This document shows positions 47,084 to 54,832 of a stretch of 55,673 nucleotides of DNA, piece by piece. A program made the translations under genes and the position numbers. Numbering within the stretch: the first letter of the stretch is position 1; every line of letters begins with the position of its first letter. Where the stretch lies: positions 1 through 55,673 of the IMG/VR virus record IMGVR_UViG_3300024265_000061; one strand, 5' to 3'. This DNA is from a virus. The notes under the pieces are model-generated. The model was not told the DNA's origin and ran no database searches. It saw only the letters and a list, made by a program, of their open reading frames with translations.

Positions 47084-48931
47084 ATGTGGCTAAATAGACC
47101 TTATCCGCTGTGGCCTCTACCGAGGGACTACGAGGAACTGAATTCTGAAGCTCAGAAGCAGGCACGGTTGACTGTGTTGCATAATCAATCAACTCCTTTT
47201 GACTTGGTAGTTGCTTGGGATTTTTTTCGTCGCTGCTACTTAGCTGGGGCCGGAAAACTCTTTTATAAAAAGTCCTTTGAGGAATCACCTGAATTTCATT
47301 ATGAGTTAGTTAATGACCTTGGGCAATATGCCAGAAATTGTATAGCCGCCCCAAGAGGTTCTGCTAAATCTACTGTGATAGGATTGGAAATCCCTATATT
47401 ACTTGCTCTAACTCGTCCTCATTATGAAATGTCACTTGGGTTATCTACCGATAAACAAGTAGAAAAGCGATTTAGTAAAATAATGCAACAATTTGTAAAG
47501 AACGAGTTAATATTGCAGGACTTTGGGGAGATGAAACCGCGTCGTGGCTTGGGTATATGGAATCATCATTATTTACAGTTGGAAAATGGAGCCGTTATAA
47601 ATGGAGAAAGTGTAATGGGAAAAAAGAGGGGGGGGAGACCTCGATTATATATACTCGATGACCCTGAGTTTGATCCGGATTCTGATTCACAGGCCGCTGC
47701 TCAAGCTGTTATAGAGAAATTTGAGATGATTTTATTTCATCAGATTTTACCCATGCTTGAAGAGGGTTCGTCAATTTTCTGGATAGGAACATTGATTAAT
47801 CGGCGGTCTTTTTTGTATCACGCTACGGAGGGAGACGACCCTCGATTTAGTTTTTGGAATCGCAAAGTCTTGAAAGCAATAGCGTATGATAAAGAGGATT
47901 CTAAAAAGGTTTATGTTCTGTGGCCAGAAAAGTGGTCGCAGGAATTTCTTGAGGCTCTTCGTGAGTCGATGGGGCCATCTGCATTTGCAAGTGAATTCTG
48001 TAATGAGCCGGTGTCGGCACAAGAACGCATTTTAGTGATTGACCCTCGGAAGAATGAATATAGTGTTGATGGTGAATTTGATTGGAAGAATCCGCTGGCC
48101 CACATGGGGAATATAAAGTGGTCGGAACGATATATGGAGCCCGGACGCCGGGTCTATAAAGACTTTGAGAAACCCTACAAAGAACTCGTGTTGCCGATGT
48201 ATCGGATTTTACTATTCGATTATGGCAGTGGGATGTCCCAGTATAATGACTATTCCTGTATTATGATTCTTGGATTTGACACCACGAATACTTTATGGAT
48301 TTTGGATATGTGGCTTGGACGTGCCAAGGATGCGACTTTACTACGACTGATTTATGAATACGGATTGGCTTGGCGACCGCGTGTTCTTGGAATTGAAGCC
48401 GTGAGTATTCAGATGAGTTTTGCGGAGGCCGTTAAAGAATATATTGAGGAGATGGAGGAGAAAATCTCACAGCCTTGGAGAGCGAGAGTTTTCCCAATTA
48501 CATATCCGGCTCGTGTAACTAAATCTAATCGAATCTCTGGTATGGAATGGAGATACCGTCCCGGCAGGATAAAATATCCGGCACACCTCGCTGGCAAGTG
48601 GCCCTTTGATCAGCTATATCAACAGACGGAGGATTTCACCCCAGACTTGGCCTTATTGCCCCACGATGATGCTATTGATACCCTCTCAATGTATCAGTAT
48701 GTTGTTAAGAATCGTGGTGGGAAATTCGTTAAAGAGAAGGGGAAACCAAGTTTGTTGGAGCGTATTAAGAGAAATCTTCCCATTGTGCGTGGAATCCCAC
48801 TACTTTCGGGGGTCAGTTCTACCGAAATCACTTCGGAGATGCTTGATATACTCTCCCAGAATGCCCGCAAAAGTGTTATAGATAAAAATGACCGCCGAGT
48901 AATTCGAGGCCAAAGAAACATTATAGGATAG
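47084..48931 (+). CDS. terL: Terminase large subunit
   Basis: 615 residues. ATPase: Walker A APRGSAKST (about 90), Walker B LYILDDPE (about 191). Nuclease: LLFDYGSGMS (Asp near 379), LGIEAVSIQM and LLPHDDAIDTLSMYQY (Asp pair near 530) form the RNase H-like site that cuts concatemers. It motors DNA into the head through the portal. The final residues RGQRNIIG also end the gene at 49040. ATG 47084 follows the previous stop by 3 nt without a clear ribosome site. Confidence 0.93.
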   Translation: MWLNRPYPLWPLPRDYEELNSEAQKQARLTVLHNQSTPFDLVVAWDFFRRCYLAGAGKLFYKKSFEESPEFHYELVNDLGQYARNCIAAPRGSAKSTVIGLEIPILLALTRPHYEMSLGLSTDKQVEKRFSKIMQQFVKNELILQDFGEMKPRRGLGIWNHHYLQLENGAVINGESVMGKKRGGRPRLYILDDPEFDPDSDSQAAAQAVIEKFEMILFHQILPMLEEGSSIFWIGTLINRRSFLYHATEGDDPRFSFWNRKVLKAIAYDKEDSKKVYVLWPEKWSQEFLEALRESMGPSAFASEFCNEPVSAQERILVIDPRKNEYSVDGEFDWKNPLAHMGNIKWSERYMEPGRRVYKDFEKPYKELVLPMYRILLFDYGSGMSQYNDYSCIMILGFDTTNTLWILDMWLGRAKDATLLRLIYEYGLAWRPRVLGIEAVSIQMSFAEAVKEYIEEMEEKISQPWRARVFPITYPARVTKSNRISGMEWRYRPGRIKYPAHLAGKWPFDQLYQQTEDFTPDLALLPHDDAIDTLSMYQYVVKNRGGKFVKEKGKPSLLERIKRNLPIVRGIPLLSGVSSTEITSEMLDILSQNARKSVIDKNDRRVIRGQRNIIG

Positions 48932-48942
48932 AAAGGCACAGA

Positions 48943-49047
48943 ATGGCCAAAGTTATATTTCTAATCGGTTACAGTATTATCTACTCGGCAGTTTGGATTA
49001 TTCCCTATTTGTCAAGGCGGAGAATTAGAGGGCGGAAAAATGTGTGA
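48943..49047 (+). CDS. Small membrane protein, 34 aa
   Basis: 34 residues from ATG 48943 after GAAAGGCACAGA. A single hydrophobic helix (VIFLIGYSIIYSAVWIIPYL) and a strongly basic end (SRRRIRGRKN). Overlaps the next start by 8 nt. Function unknown. Confidence 0.5.
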   Translation: MAKVIFLIGYSIIYSAVWIIPYLSRRRIRGRKNV

Positions 49048-49285
49048 ATATGGAACAACACAATTAGTCCGAGTTCGTATCCCCTCCGATTTGAGTTGTT
49101 CCGGGCGTGCCAAATGGAAACGAATGAGTATAGATGCCTGTATTGCTCCCATCGTATCCGCCCTTCAAATAGCAGGGATTAATATGAGAGGTTCTTGTTG
49201 TGGACACGGGAAACAGAATGGAGAAATTGAATTGGAGGATGGGAGAAAGTTGCTTGTGCGAGGTCAAAGAAATATTGTAGGATAA
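49040..49285 (+). CDS. Small protein of the MCEYGTT family, 81 aa
   Basis: 81 residues from ATG 49040. MCEYGTTQLVRVRIPSDL, DACIAPIVSALQIAGI and GSCCGHGKQNGEIEL match a small family found in many phages; role unknown. The last residues RGQRNIVG and the DNA around them copy the end of terL. Confidence 0.6.
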   Translation: MCEYGTTQLVRVRIPSDLSCSGRAKWKRMSIDACIAPIVSALQIAGINMRGSCCGHGKQNGEIELEDGRKLLVRGQRNIVG

Positions 49286-49297
49286 GAAAGGAACAAG

Positions 49298-49723
49298 ATG
49301 AGACAATATAAAGGTTTAACCAAAGACATAAGGTGGATATATGGGTGGTATTTGAGAGTTGGTGGTGAACACTATATTGTCCCCGATACTGGTTATAAAG
49401 CTGGAAATCCACATTGTCCTCTATCTCTTTTAATGAACTTTACTGTAGTCCTTTCCGAAACAGTAGGCCAATCTACTGACTCCAAGGACAAGAACGGTAA
49501 GGATTGCTATTTCAATGATGTTGTAAAATGGAACAATAAGCTCTGGGTTGTTGTTAGGTCAAAAACTTTGTCGAGTATTGAGCTACAGCCATTAGACAAT
49601 TATAGAGAACAACAAAAAGACCCGAAGATAAAACGGCTTTATGGTACTTGCTTTGGTATTGGACAAGCGAGCCGTTCTGAGGTTATCGGCGACATCTACC
49701 AGAATCCAGAATTATTAAAATGA
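49298..49723 (+). CDS. YopX-like protein, 141 aa
   Basis: 141 residues. IYGWYLRVGGEHYIVPDTG, SETVGQSTDSKDKNGKDCYF, DVVKW and EVIGDIYQNPELL match the YopX family of phage proteins, whose function is unknown. GAAAGGAACAAG precedes ATG 49298. Confidence 0.8.
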   Translation: MRQYKGLTKDIRWIYGWYLRVGGEHYIVPDTGYKAGNPHCPLSLLMNFTVVLSETVGQSTDSKDKNGKDCYFNDVVKWNNKLWVVVRSKTLSSIELQPLDNYREQQKDPKIKRLYGTCFGIGQASRSEVIGDIYQNPELLK

Positions 49724-49815
49724 TTAAAAATATACTATGTATCCTGATTATCGCTTATACCCTGCGGAGGATATATTGCATATTTAGGAAACATTGGAGA
49801 ACTTACAATGGATGA
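49720..49815 (+). CDS. Small membrane-like protein, 31 aa
   Basis: 31 codons from ATG 49720, overlapping the YopX-like stop (ATGA). Hydrophobic start (NILCILIIAYTL) then basic end. The LRR codons are a CTGCGGAGG copy (49762). Overlaps the next gene by 8 nt. Function unknown. Confidence 0.4.
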   Translation: MIKNILCILIIAYTLRRIYCIFRKHWRTYNG

Positions 49816-50053
49816 TGAACAATACTATCTTTTCGTAGATAAATCCGGGAACTGTTTTGAAGCCTTTCAAAAGATGGGGGATTTTGAAAATGGAGAGCGA
49901 AATTATAATGACTATGTGGGGGCTTTAATGGGGTCAGGCCGTAAATTTACGGTAGGGGATATGATGTGTTTCAAAGATGATTTGACTGATGCTGGTTTTA
50001 AGTGGGGAGTTGATTTTTACGTCAAAAAAGTAAAAAAAGTTGACAAAGATTAG
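49808..50053 (+). CDS. Small protein, 81 aa
   Basis: 81 residues; ATG 49808 lies at the end of the previous frame with TTGGAGAACTTACA upstream. Mixed acidic/aromatic (DEQYYLFVDKSGNCF), Lys-rich end. No family recognised. Its end carries the next promoter. Confidence 0.5.
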   Translation: MDDEQYYLFVDKSGNCFEAFQKMGDFENGERNYNDYVGALMGSGRKFTVGDMMCFKDDLTDAGFKWGVDFYVKKVKKVDKD

Positions 50054-50067
50054 GTTTGTGTTATAAT
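50040..50067 (+). promoter_or_regulatory. Sigma70-type promoter before portal operon
   Basis: TTGACA (50040-50045), 16-bp spacer, TATAAT (50062-50067). It should drive 50094, portal, scaffold and capsid. Confidence 0.82.
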
Positions 50068-50093
50068 GAAAATATGAAGAAAGGAAGGTTTCT

Positions 50094-50390
50094 ATGTTTA
50101 ACTTGAATTTGGGATTAATTTTCTTGGCTGGACTGGTTTCGGTTGGGATTCTTGTTTATATTCTGGTACTGTTAATAATTCAGCTTAAAATCGTCAATCG
50201 TCTCACTGAAACTAATAAGCAGCTTCTTATTGTTGTGGCGGGGCAGAATCAGAAACCAGAGACATTACGAGCACTTGTGGCATCGGCAAAACCTCCGCAG
50301 GGGAAGTTAAAAGGGATAGCTGGTGGGGGGAAAGATAAGAAGAATAAGTCTGGTAATACCAATTTCACAATGGATATAGGGGTTAGATAA
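50094..50390 (+). CDS. Small membrane protein before portal, 98 aa
   Basis: 98 residues. One long N-terminal hydrophobic helix (GLIFLAGLVSVGILVYILVL) and a soluble Gly/Lys-rich end (GIAGGGKDKKNKSG). AAGAAAGGAAGGTTTCT precedes ATG 50094. Ends on the first base of the portal start. Could be a spanin- or holin-like protein, but head assembly anchoring is also possible. Confidence 0.5.
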   Translation: MFNLNLGLIFLAGLVSVGILVYILVLLIIQLKIVNRLTETNKQLLIVVAGQNQKPETLRALVASAKPPQGKLKGIAGGGKDKKNKSGNTNFTMDIGVR

Positions 50391-52411
50391 TGGGCTATAA
50401 GTTCCAGTTACCAGAAAATACACCTGGGAATAAACAGCAAGTTGAGGCTATATTCCAATATCTTGTCTCGTCAGGCAAGTCGAAAATGAATCCCATTTCG
50501 ATTAATTGGTATATGAATCATTTCTATATGAGGGGATTACGGAATTTTAGTAATATTAATTATGGAGCTGGCACACTTAATGCGTCTTATCTGGACTCAT
50601 CTGGGACACTGAAGTTTAAGTACGAGGACATCGTGGCGAAATATCAAGCCCAGCTTGGGAGGTTATTGGCGATAAATCTGGCTCCGGCTGTATCAAGGAG
50701 AGGTGTGAGTCTTGATGGTTTAAGGAAGGCAAGTACCGCTCAAGTCGTTTTGGATTCCGCTTTCCCACAAGAGAAAGTTTCTAAATTGGCTCTGAGTGCT
50801 TTCCCTCCACTTCTGCACTATGGAACTATTGGATTTGGATTATGGGTTGAGGGAATTGATAGTATTGGGATTGAGGTTATCAATCCTTGGGAATTGATTC
50901 CGATTCCAATAGATGTCTCTACGCCGTCAGATGTGCGAGGATTGATTCGAGTACGATATGTGCCCTCAGATTATGTGAAGGGTCTTTCAATAACTCCGGG
51001 TAAGGGGTCAAAAGTCTATAAGGGGATGGATGATGTGAAAGTTCCTTTGGGGGACATACCTGCGGATGTATCCTCTAACTTCCGAGGAACTGCTTCTCTT
51101 ACTCATACAGGCGGGGGCTTTTATATTCGTAGTGGTCAGAGTCAAGTTGAGACTCAATGGAAAGGGCGACATACTAAAAAAGACAAGACGCAAGTTGATG
51201 TTACCCTGCTTGTTGAAGTGTGGACAGAAACATCGGATGGATATTTGGCAGAGTATCTTATTTTTGCCGGTTCTTATGAGAAATTAAATCAGTTGTATCG
51301 CCACGATCATTCTCAGAGTAAATATCCTATGCCTGTGAAAATTGCACGGGATATTGTTGTAGGTGGATTTTATGGTCGTTCTTTTATTGATATTTTAACT
51401 CCACTGAACACCGAGGCCGAATACAGTCTTAGTAGTCTCTTTCAATCAGTAGCCGATTTTGATTTGTACGGTGTAATGATGTGGCCTGCATCTCTTGGGA
51501 CACCTACAGATGCTCATAGAGGGAGGGATGGAATCAAGCGAATAACATTCGAGCCTGATTATACAACCCCGGAATTAAAACCTTTCCCTCTATTACCTGC
51601 AAAAATGGGGAAAGCTAACATAGAGGCTGCGATGGTTGCTGGTGGTTTGATGGACAAACTTGCAAATCAGCCAAGAGAAATGATGCAGGGGGATGCTCCT
51701 GGTCGTGTGGATTCTGCTTCTGGCTTGGGTTTCCTTTACGAAACAAGTGGAATTCCTCTTTCCCCCACAGCTAAAAATGTGGCCGAGGCAATATCAGGAA
51801 TCTACAGGGCAATGTTAGGAATATGTAAAGATATTTGGCCTGCGGAGAAGGTTGTTAATATCAGCAACCTCGATGATTCTCTGGCCGGAATAGCTTTCGA
51901 TATGGAAACCGGGGAAATCAATCTCGCCAGAAATGCTATCCCTGCTCCTGATGAGGTCAACATCAATGTGGCTTCCGAAGTTCCAATTTCTACGGAGCAA
52001 CAAAAATTAGAATTAAAAGAAGCCCTTGAAAAACAAATAATCACTCTTGGTGAATATGGTTTCGAGGTTAGAAAAAGAGGATTAAATTTGGTGGTCGGCA
52101 ATGAAGTTGATTATCAGAATCGAAGGCGAGCGAAACTCGAAAATCTTGCTCTTTACGGGGATGGAGAAAAACCCGGTAAAGTTATCGTAAGTGAACGCGA
52201 TATGCACCTAATTCATAAAGAAGTACTTGATGCTTTTATGGCTCGGCCTGAATTCTACGCCGCAGACCAAAAAGTAAGAGACGCTTTTGTGCAACACTAC
52301 GAAGAACACAATGTCGGATTGGGAATATTCCCGGAAGGAATGCCTCCGATGGAAGATGCCGCAGAAATGGAAATGCAACCTCCGCAGGGTGGAGGCGAAA
52401 TACCACAATAA
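50390..52411 (+). CDS. Portal protein
   Basis: 673 residues. Size, the place between terL and the scaffold-like gene, and segments such as GTIGFGLWVEGID, VINPWELIPIPID, FYGRSFIDILTPLNTEAEYS and a Gln/Glu-rich end (EMEMQPPQGGGEIPQ) fit the portal, the dodecameric channel through which DNA passes. ATG 50390 overlaps the previous stop by one base. Portal families are poorly conserved, so the call relies partly on order. Confidence 0.8.
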   Translation: MGYKFQLPENTPGNKQQVEAIFQYLVSSGKSKMNPISINWYMNHFYMRGLRNFSNINYGAGTLNASYLDSSGTLKFKYEDIVAKYQAQLGRLLAINLAPAVSRRGVSLDGLRKASTAQVVLDSAFPQEKVSKLALSAFPPLLHYGTIGFGLWVEGIDSIGIEVINPWELIPIPIDVSTPSDVRGLIRVRYVPSDYVKGLSITPGKGSKVYKGMDDVKVPLGDIPADVSSNFRGTASLTHTGGGFYIRSGQSQVETQWKGRHTKKDKTQVDVTLLVEVWTETSDGYLAEYLIFAGSYEKLNQLYRHDHSQSKYPMPVKIARDIVVGGFYGRSFIDILTPLNTEAEYSLSSLFQSVADFDLYGVMMWPASLGTPTDAHRGRDGIKRITFEPDYTTPELKPFPLLPAKMGKANIEAAMVAGGLMDKLANQPREMMQGDAPGRVDSASGLGFLYETSGIPLSPTAKNVAEAISGIYRAMLGICKDIWPAEKVVNISNLDDSLAGIAFDMETGEINLARNAIPAPDEVNINVASEVPISTEQQKLELKEALEKQIITLGEYGFEVRKRGLNLVVGNEVDYQNRRRAKLENLALYGDGEKPGKVIVSERDMHLIHKEVLDAFMARPEFYAADQKVRDAFVQHYEEHNVGLGIFPEGMPPMEDAAEMEMQPPQGGGEIPQ

Positions 52412-52429
52412 TAATTTGAAAGGAACAAA

Positions 52430-52723
52430 ATGGAAAGAACAAACGTTTACAGATTGATTGATGGAGAGCGGGAATACCAAGAATCTTTGCCTTTGCATCA
52501 GGATAAAAAACAACAGCGAAATACCCCGATAGCATCTTGGTTGATTTATATGGAAGAACAAATTAGAGAAGCGAAGTTCGCTATATATAATTTGAATGGA
52601 GATGGGGCATTAGAGCATATACGAAAAGCAACGGCTATTGGTGTAGCTTGTATGGAGCATAACGATACAAATCCTCGGAAAGTTCTTTCTCAAGGAAAAC
52701 TACATACTTACGATGGTAGTTAA
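52430..52723 (+). CDS. Small helical phage protein, 97 aa
   Basis: 97 residues after AATTTGAAAGGAACAAA. EREYQESLPLHQ, SWLIYMEEQIREAKF and EHIRKATAIGVACMEHN match a common small phage protein of unknown role. Encoded between portal and scaffold genes. Confidence 0.6.
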   Translation: MERTNVYRLIDGEREYQESLPLHQDKKQQRNTPIASWLIYMEEQIREAKFAIYNLNGDGALEHIRKATAIGVACMEHNDTNPRKVLSQGKLHTYDGS

Positions 52724-52753
52724 GATAAATACAAAAATTTTGAAAGGAAAAAA

Positions 52754-53311
52754 ATGTTTCGATTGAAAAAAGGGGATATTGTTATAATTAAGGATGATAG
52801 TACCTTGTCGCCTGTATATGGTGGTTCCAAACGGAGTATTGTATCGGGGACACTGGTTGAACAAATTTTTCTTCTTAAATATAAACATTTATTTAGAATT
52901 GTCGAGCTTGATTGTATATTTCCTGATACGAATAACAATACTGTAATCCAAGCTATAACGCCGGAAGATCATCAAGTGGTAATATTTATTGAATATCGTT
53001 ATCTCCAATTATATGAAAAATCAATACTCCCTGACGAAATAGGGCCATTACTGCCAAGTCAAAAACCTCCAGAACAACGTAGCACAATATTCACTTTATC
53101 CGAAAGAAAAAAAAAGAACGAAAAAATCAAAAGGCCAGAAAAAGAAACCTACCGTGTTGAGGTAATTTGCTCTAATTGTGGAAAATTCCAACATGACTCA
53201 AATAGTGGTATAGGTTTTGAAATTCCAAAAGGTACATCAACCCCCCGATTTTTGGCTGACAAGCCCTGCGAGGGTTGTGGTTGTAAGACATTAAGAGCCA
53301 GAATCTTATAA
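52754..53311 (+). CDS. Hypothetical zinc-ribbon protein, paralogue of the frameshifted gene at 21839
   Basis: 185 residues from ATG 52754 after TTTTGAAAGGAAAAAA. The N-terminal half shares the pattern KKGDIV, then CIFPDTNNNTVIQA, VVIFIEYRYLQ with the gene at 21839. The C-terminal half adds a linker and a zinc ribbon (CSNCGKFQHD, CEGCGCKT). The first half starts like an SH3-like small barrel. Its uninterrupted start supports the shifted reading of 21839. Confidence 0.6.
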   Translation: MFRLKKGDIVIIKDDSTLSPVYGGSKRSIVSGTLVEQIFLLKYKHLFRIVELDCIFPDTNNNTVIQAITPEDHQVVIFIEYRYLQLYEKSILPDEIGPLLPSQKPPEQRSTIFTLSERKKKNEKIKRPEKETYRVEVICSNCGKFQHDSNSGIGFEIPKGTSTPRFLADKPCEGCGCKTLRARIL

Positions 53312-53339
53312 GTGAAATCTTATTTTAGAAAGGAAAAAA

Positions 53340-54221
53340 ATGCCAGAGCCAGAATCCAAAATAGAGCCGGTCGTAGAACCGAAAACTGAACCCAAGACAG
53401 AGCCAAAAACCGAACCAAAGGTTGAAACCCACACTATTAAGGTGGATGGAGCAGATGTAGCCTTGACTCTTGACGAGCTAAAAACAAGAGCCGAAAAAGC
53501 GTCGGGGGCTGACAAAAGATTTCAAGAATCCGCAGAAGGCCTAAAAACCGCTGAGCGGGGAATTAGGATAGAAACTCTCGTAAAGTCAATATCTAACAAC
53601 GATACGCCGTCAGAAGCCGATGTTCGTGAGTTGGCCGGATTGTTGGAGATTGAACCTGCTGAGTTTATGTCCTATCTTAAAGAAGGTGAGCCTGAGCCGA
53701 AACCAGGCACAAAAACCACCTCCGCAGACTTTAATACTGAGTTCCAGAAGGTGATGGGGGCTTCCCCTGCGGAGGTCAAAGCTGTTTTGGATTTCTCCCA
53801 GCAACGGCACGTCAATGATGCTCGGAAAGAAATTCGAGAAATATCGGACAAAGCGGTTGACAAAGATGAGATAATTGGTAAAATGATAGTAGGTGAGGAC
53901 AGCAAAGAAGTGTTGTCCGAAGTTAAGAATATGGTAGCTGAGGATGTTCTACAGAAGATACAGAATGGAAAGACGTTTGGAGCCGAGTTGGTTACGGCGA
54001 GCGTACAGATGGTGCGGTCGAAGTTGACTAAATTGGGTATCCCAAAGAAACTCAACCAGCAACCCATTGTTTTGGGCCTGGCTCCGAGTGAAGGACTTTC
54101 ATCTTTAATCCAAGCTGATGAACCAATCAAGCGAGTTCCTTCTAACGAAGATGACCAAGAGAAGAATCTTATCGCAAGGTATCTTCAGAAGGCAGTTCAT
54201 ACTGCTCGGAAAATGAAGTGA
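53340..54221 (+). CDS. Scaffold-like protein
   Basis: 293 residues; highly charged, helical, no Cys, with a Glu/Pro/Lys repeat at the start (EPKTEPKTEPKTEPKVE) and a basic end (YLQKAVHTARKMK), directly before the capsid gene. This is the usual plan for a head scaffolding protein, which shapes the procapsid and leaves it. GAAAGGAAAAAA precedes ATG 53340. Two CTGCGGAGG copies (53719, 53767) lie 40 bp apart in opposite orientation. Confidence 0.65.
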   Translation: MPEPESKIEPVVEPKTEPKTEPKTEPKVETHTIKVDGADVALTLDELKTRAEKASGADKRFQESAEGLKTAERGIRIETLVKSISNNDTPSEADVRELAGLLEIEPAEFMSYLKEGEPEPKPGTKTTSADFNTEFQKVMGASPAEVKAVLDFSQQRHVNDARKEIREISDKAVDKDEIIGKMIVGEDSKEVLSEVKNMVAEDVLQKIQNGKTFGAELVTASVQMVRSKLTKLGIPKKLNQQPIVLGLAPSEGLSSLIQADEPIKRVPSNEDDQEKNLIARYLQKAVHTARKMK

Positions 54222-54307
54222 TTCGCTGATTGAAACCTCTGGCTAATTCATAAATGTGCCGGATAGAGCCGGTTAAATAAGTTTATGTGTAGTCAAGGGT
54301 TAGTAAA

Positions 54308-54826
54308 ATTCCGCTTTTTAGAAGAAAATATTATACTGACCGTCAGGGTGTTGTCTGTAAAAGGTTACGTTGTAGGGCAGTCGGATGCAAAAATTACCGG
54401 AAATTGGCATATTGCTACCATACAAGCGGAGACCTATATTGCATTCAAAGACCAGTTTGTCATAAACATCGGATAGACGGGTCTATTGTAGACTCAAAAA
54501 ACTCTGATAGTAATAGAGCATGTCGTTGGCGTTGCCAAGGAATAAAGTTCACTTCAAAAGATTATAATCTTTTGCTCCAATTGCAAGGTGGAAAGTGTCT
54601 GTTGTGTGGAGCCGAAGAGAGTGAATCTAAACGTAGATTGTCAGTAGACCACAACCACATGACAGGTGCTATTCGGGGGTTACTTTGTTCAATGTGTAAT
54701 GCTGTTGTTGGGTGGGCGGAAAGAGTAACAAATCTTGACGAAATAAAAGACTATGTGGACAATGATATTGTGTCACAATATGGTGATATATTTGAGAGTC
54801 AAAAACCACAAGTCCTTAAGGAGTAA
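54308..54826 (+). CDS. Endonuclease VII-like HNH nuclease before capsid gene, probable ATT start
   Basis: Core from 54404: YNLLLQLQGGKCLLCGAEES, VDHNHMTGAIRGLLCSMCN and GWAERVTNLDEIKDYV are the recombination endonuclease VII-type HNH signature. In-frame upstream codons 54308-54403 read as a Cys-rich zinc part (CKRLRCRAVGCKNYRKLAYC) that continues naturally into the rest, but contain no ATG or GTG. ATT 54308 with CAAGGGTTAGTAAA ahead, or TTG 54404, are the possible starts; ATT gives 172 residues. The capsid start follows 6 nt after its stop. Confidence 0.78.
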   Translation: MPLFRRKYYTDRQGVVCKRLRCRAVGCKNYRKLAYCYHTSGDLYCIQRPVCHKHRIDGSIVDSKNSDSNRACRWRCQGIKFTSKDYNLLLQLQGGKCLLCGAEESESKRRLSVDHNHMTGAIRGLLCSMCNAVVGWAERVTNLDEIKDYVDNDIVSQYGDIFESQKPQVLKE

Positions 54827-54832
54827 GTAATT

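Larger units (their letters stand above)
800..53775. repeat. Dispersed 9-base motif CTGCGGAGG, about 49 sites
   Basis: Hand-counted sites, first base of each match (+ is CTGCGGAGG, - is CCTCCGCAG). Full 9-mers +: 1698, 4263, 6405, 9177, 14478, 16188, 17480, 20160, 22198, 23384, 27380, 33267, 37045, 39985, 46526, 49762, 53767. Full 9-mers -: 5656, 6153, 7987, 12525, 13346, 16357, 19019, 20797, 21799, 23754, 26904, 33541, 37291, 43668, 44660, 46360, 50292, 52379, 53719. Eight-base matches: 800, 6361, 23629, 24251, 26328, 28995, 30438, 34822, 37541, 43434, 43859, 48421, 51840. They fall in all three codon phases and between genes, in both orientations, with no conserved flanks. Confidence 0.9.

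Noticed and set aside
53352-53430. Tandem DNA repeat (EPKT units) as a regulatory element
   Set aside because: It is a short in-frame low-complexity repeat of the scaffold-like protein and needs no further explanation.
54285-54476. 63-codon ATG frame ahead of the HNH gene
   Set aside because: It runs over the zinc-rich start of the HNH frame, which has clear Cys patterns in the other phase.
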